This document shows positions 61,574 to 64,000 of a stretch of 64,000 nucleotides of DNA, piece by piece. Positions within the stretch are counted from its first letter, which is position 1. Every line of letters begins with the position of its first letter. The DNA comes from an uncultured Bacteroidales bacterium (GTDB taxonomy: Bacteria; Bacteroidota; Bacteroidia; Bacteroidales; Bacteroidaceae): NCBI GenBank assembly GCA_937995875.1, contig CALKIW010000039.1:1-64000 (forward strand), written 5' to 3'. Below the pieces are notes generated by a model. That model saw nothing but the letters and a program-made list of their open reading frames with translations, was not told the origin of the DNA and did no database searches. The position numbers and the translations under genes were made by a program.

Positions 61574-62578
61574 ATGAAGTTCGACAACCTTCATCAGATT
61601 TTACGTTCACTTTATGAGCAGATGATGCCGCTGTGTGGGGACATGGCTGGTGTGGCGAAAGGCATCGCCGGGCTGGGTGCGCTGTTCTACGTCGCCTACC
61701 GGGTATGGCAGTCGCTGGCGAGAGCTGAACCGATAGACGTATTCCCGATGCTCCGTCCTTTTGCCATCGGTCTGTGCATCATGTTCTTCCCGACTGTGGT
61801 GCTGGGCACGATAAACAGCATCCTCTCACCCGTCGTACAGGGCACGGCAAAGATGCTGGAGGCGGAAACGCTGGACATGAACCGATACCGGGAGCAGAAG
61901 GACAAACTGGAATACGAGGCGATGGTACGCAACCCCGAAACCGCCTACCTCGTGTCCAACGAGGAATTTGACAAGCAACTGGAGGAACTCGGCTGGTCGC
62001 CCTCCGACATGGTGACGATGGCGGGAATGTATATCGACCGGGGAATGTACAACATGAAGAAGAGCATCCGCGACTTCTTCCGCGAGATACTCGAACTGCT
62101 GTTCCAAGCCGCCGCCCTCGTGATAGACACCGTCCGCACCTTCTTTCTCGTGGTGCTGGCGATTCTCGGTCCGATAGCCTTCGCCCTGTCGGTATGGGAC
62201 GGTTTCCAAAACACGCTCACGCAGTGGATATGCCGCTATATACAGGTCTATCTGTGGCTACCGGTATCGGACATGTTCAGCACCATACTGGCGAAGATAC
62301 AGGTTCTGATGCTGCAAAACGACATCGAGCGGATGCAGGCAGACCCGAACTTCTCGCTGGATTCGAGCGACGGGGTGTATATCGTATTCCTCTGCATCGG
62401 CATCATCGGCTACTTTACCATTCCCACCGTTGCGGGCTGGATTATCCAAGCCGGAGGCATGGGCGGTTACGGTCGCAACGTGAACCAGATGGCGGGACGA
62501 GCCGGAAGCATGGCGGGCAGCGTGGCGGGTGCAGCCGCAGGAAACGCAGTCGGACGTGTCGGCAAATTGCTGAAATAA
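61574..62578 (+). CDS. traJ: TraJ, VirB6-like membrane protein
   Basis: 334 residues with about six to seven hydrophobic helices (for example ALFYVAYRVWQSLA, PFAIGLCIMFFPTVVLGTI, TVRTFFLVVLAILGPIAFAL, VYIVFLCIGIIGYFTIPTVAGW). The C-terminus is Gly/Ala-rich (AGRAGSMAGSVAGAAAGNAVG). Matches the CTnDOT TraJ family and the VirB6/TrbL type, which forms the inner-membrane pore. Confidence 0.88.
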   Translation: MKFDNLHQILRSLYEQMMPLCGDMAGVAKGIAGLGALFYVAYRVWQSLARAEPIDVFPMLRPFAIGLCIMFFPTVVLGTINSILSPVVQGTAKMLEAETLDMNRYREQKDKLEYEAMVRNPETAYLVSNEEFDKQLEELGWSPSDMVTMAGMYIDRGMYNMKKSIRDFFREILELLFQAAALVIDTVRTFFLVVLAILGPIAFALSVWDGFQNTLTQWICRYIQVYLWLPVSDMFSTILAKIQVLMLQNDIERMQADPNFSLDSSDGVYIVFLCIGIIGYFTIPTVAGWIIQAGGMGGYGRNVNQMAGRAGSMAGSVAGAAAGNAVGRVGKLLK

Positions 62579-62609
62579 TCAATGTGCAATCATAAATTGG
62601 AAAATATAA

Positions 62610-63233
62610 ATGGAATTCAAATCACTTAGAAACATCGAATCGTCGTTCAGGCAGATACGCCTGTTCGGTATCGTCTTCCTCTCGCTGTGCGCCGTGGTGA
62701 CGGTGTGGAGCGTGTGGAACTCCTACCGTTTCGCAGAGAAGCAACGGGAGAAAATCTATGTGCTGGACAACGGCAAGAGCCTGATGCTCGCCTTGTCTCA
62801 GGATTTGTCGCAGAACCGCCCGGCGGAGGCACGGGAACATGTGCGCCGTTTCCACGAGATGTTCTTCACGCTATCACCTGAAAAAAGCGCGATTGAACAC
62901 AACGTGAAACGTGCCTTGCTGCTGGCGGACAAGAGCGTGTACCACTATTATTCGGACTTCGCGGAGAAGGGGTACTACAACCGCATCATCGCCGGGAACA
63001 TCAACCAAGTGCTGAAGGTGGACAGCGTGGTGTGCGACTTCAACGCCTATCCCTACCGTGCCGTGACCTACGCCACACAGAAAATCATCCGGCAGAGCAA
63101 CGTCACCGAGCGCAGCCTCGTGACCACCTGCCGCCTGCTGAACGCATCGCGGTCGGATGACAACCCGAACGGTTTTACCATCGAGGGTTTCACCATCATT
63201 GAGAACAAGGATTTACAGACTATCAAACGGTAA
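62610..63233 (+). CDS. traK: TraK, VirB8-like protein
   Basis: 207 residues. A short cytoplasmic start, one transmembrane helix (LFGIVFLSLCAVVTVWSVW), then a periplasmic domain (HVRRFHEMFFTLSPEKSAIEHNVKRALLLADKSVYHYYSDFAEKGYYNRI). Topology and size match VirB8-like TraK of this family, a scaffold between the inner membrane and the channel. Confidence 0.88.
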   Translation: MEFKSLRNIESSFRQIRLFGIVFLSLCAVVTVWSVWNSYRFAEKQREKIYVLDNGKSLMLALSQDLSQNRPAEAREHVRRFHEMFFTLSPEKSAIEHNVKRALLLADKSVYHYYSDFAEKGYYNRIIAGNINQVLKVDSVVCDFNAYPYRAVTYATQKIIRQSNVTERSLVTTCRLLNASRSDDNPNGFTIEGFTIIENKDLQTIKR

Positions 63234-63239
63234 CAGGAC

Positions 63240-63548
63240 ATGAAAAGTATCAGAAAATCAATGTGGGGCATGTATTGGAAACTCCACGACAAACGGAAAC
63301 GCTTGGCGGCAAGTCTCAAAGGGTATCTGGACGGCTTGCCGCCGGAAACACGCCGCCGCATCGTGCTGGGGATGTTCGCCGCCTTCGCGGTGCTTGCCCT
63401 TTACACCTTCGGCAGAGCCGTCTATGACATCGGCAGGAACGACGGCTCACATATGGAAACGGGACACGCCGGACGGGTGGAACTGCCGACCCCGGCGGAA
63501 ACAGGCAATCACTTAACACCTTATTTATATGGAACAGACAAAGAATGA
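63240..63548 (+). CDS. traL: TraL, DUF3989 family
   Basis: 102 residues: a basic N-terminus, one transmembrane helix (IVLGMFAAFAVLALYTFG) and a short periplasmic tail. Typical TraL of Bacteroidetes elements, located between traK and traM. It overlaps the traM start by 20 bases. Likely a structural part of the transfer complex. Confidence 0.8.
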   Translation: MKSIRKSMWGMYWKLHDKRKRLAASLKGYLDGLPPETRRRIVLGMFAAFAVLALYTFGRAVYDIGRNDGSHMETGHAGRVELPTPAETGNHLTPYLYGTDKE

Positions 63549-64000
63549 ACCGACGAAAGAGAACAAAGCTGCTCCCGAAACGGGGAAACCGAAAAAGGAG
63601 CGCGAACCGCTGACAGAGGCGCAACGGCTGAAACGGCAGAAGATGATCGTGCTGCCCGCTATGGTGTTGGTGTTCATCGGGGCGATGTGGCTGATATTCG
63701 CCCCGTCCTCCGGCAAGGAGCAACCGCCGGGAACGGACGGATACAACACCGAGATGCCCGACGCTGACAAGGCGAACCGGCAGATTATCGGCGACAAGCT
63801 GAAAGCCTACGAGCATGGGGAGATGGAAGAGCGTCAGGAGAGCCGCAACCGTGCCATCGGGCAGCTGGGCGACATGTTCGACCGCGAGATAGCGGGAACG
63901 GAGAACGGAGTGGACTTCGACCTCGCCAATCCGGGCGGCAAGGAAGAAAGGGCAAAGCCAGCCACGCCGCAGACCATCCAGTCCTCCGCAGCCGCCTACC
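63529..64000 (+). CDS. traM: TraM, VirB10-like protein (partial)
   Basis: The first 157 codons from the ATG at 63529; the gene is cut by the window edge. A basic, charged N-terminus (EQTKNEPTKENKAAPETGKPKK), one transmembrane helix (MIVLPAMVLVFIGAMWLIFA), then a Glu/Asp/Pro-containing periplasmic linker. This matches TraM, the VirB10-type protein spanning both membranes. The family is about 400 residues or more, so most of it lies beyond the window. Confidence 0.85.
   Translation, partial: MEQTKNEPTKENKAAPETGKPKKEREPLTEAQRLKRQKMIVLPAMVLVFIGAMWLIFAPSSGKEQPPGTDGYNTEMPDADKANRQIIGDKLKAYEHGEMEERQESRNRAIGQLGDMFDREIAGTENGVDFDLANPGGKEERAKPATPQTIQSSAAAY

Larger units (their letters stand above)
24087..64000. 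mobile_element. CTnDOT/CTnERL-family conjugative transposon, left 40 kb
   Basis: Order: att core, intDOT, RhuM-like ORF, small HTH genes, xis2c, xis2d, orf3, exc, methylase-helicase, tetQ, rteA, rteB, rteC, cargo ATPases, mobCBA, oriT, traA to traM. This is the known gene order of the family. The ermF region of CTnDOT is absent, as in CTnERL. The right end, with traN onward and the other att site, lies beyond the window. Confidence 0.92.

Noticed and set aside
24087..64000. ermF or other macrolide resistance gene
   Set aside because: No rRNA methylase or similar gene is found in the visible part; tetQ is the only clear resistance gene.
1..64000. tRNA or rRNA genes
   Set aside because: No cloverleaf or rRNA-like stretch was seen by eye in the intergenic regions; att is not at a tRNA gene.

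Overview
The window looks like a Bacteroidetes chromosome, most likely a Prevotella-type species. The evidence is the TAnnTTTG -7 promoter boxes, weak ribosome binding sites, the bamD-rpoZ-DUF4293 block, PafA-type phosphatase and pyruvate:ferredoxin oxidoreductase. From about 24,087 to the right edge it carries an integrated tetracycline-resistance conjugative transposon of the CTnDOT/CTnERL family. The species assignment is inference; the element family is well supported.

Chromosomal part (1-24,086). In order: a PrsW-family membrane protease, an Ala-rich lipoprotein, DUF4293 protein, RNA polymerase omega-like subunit and BamD, a tRNA1(Val) methyltransferase, a decayed glycosyltransferase fragment, lon, tgt, an LptF/LptG permease, a DEAD-box helicase with a long Arg/Asn tail, a C69 peptidase, an ATP-grasp-like protein, a DUF4143 ATPase with an altered Walker B motif, nifJ, a PafA-like phosphatase and an HD hydrolase. 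The intergenic spaces hold five arrays with exactly 22-bp period and unrelated-looking sequences, plus a 20-bp motif next to two of them.

Conjugative transposon (24,087-64,000, right end not reached). The left end is an att core, GTAACTTTGC on the minus strand, lying in the promoter position of the HD hydrolase gene. Then come intDOT, a RhuM-like ORF, four small helix-turn-helix proteins (two are the excision factors xis2c and xis2d), orf3, exc (topoisomerase III), a DUF1896 protein and a 1938-residue methylase-helicase. The regulatory and resistance block is tetQ-rteA-rteB, a RibD-C-like gene preceded by an elaborate attenuator-like RNA, and rteC. No ermF region is present, so the layout is closer to CTnERL than to CTnDOT.

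Between rteC and the mobilization genes sits an AT-rich cargo of a DUF4143 ATPase and a 1084-residue membrane KAP P-loop NTPase, ended by nested inverted repeats. mobC, mobB and mobA read leftward from an oriT-like region with three palindromes. The traA-traM transfer operon reads rightward and runs off the window.

How the genes work together, by analogy with CTnDOT: tetracycline relieves control at the tetQ leader, so TetQ protects ribosomes and RteA/RteB are made. RteB activates rteC, RteC activates the xis2c-xis2d-orf3-exc operon, IntDOT plus excision factors excise the circle, and Mob and Tra proteins transfer it. The least explained parts are the 22-bp arrays, the structured RNA at 44,057-44,313, and the KAP cargo.
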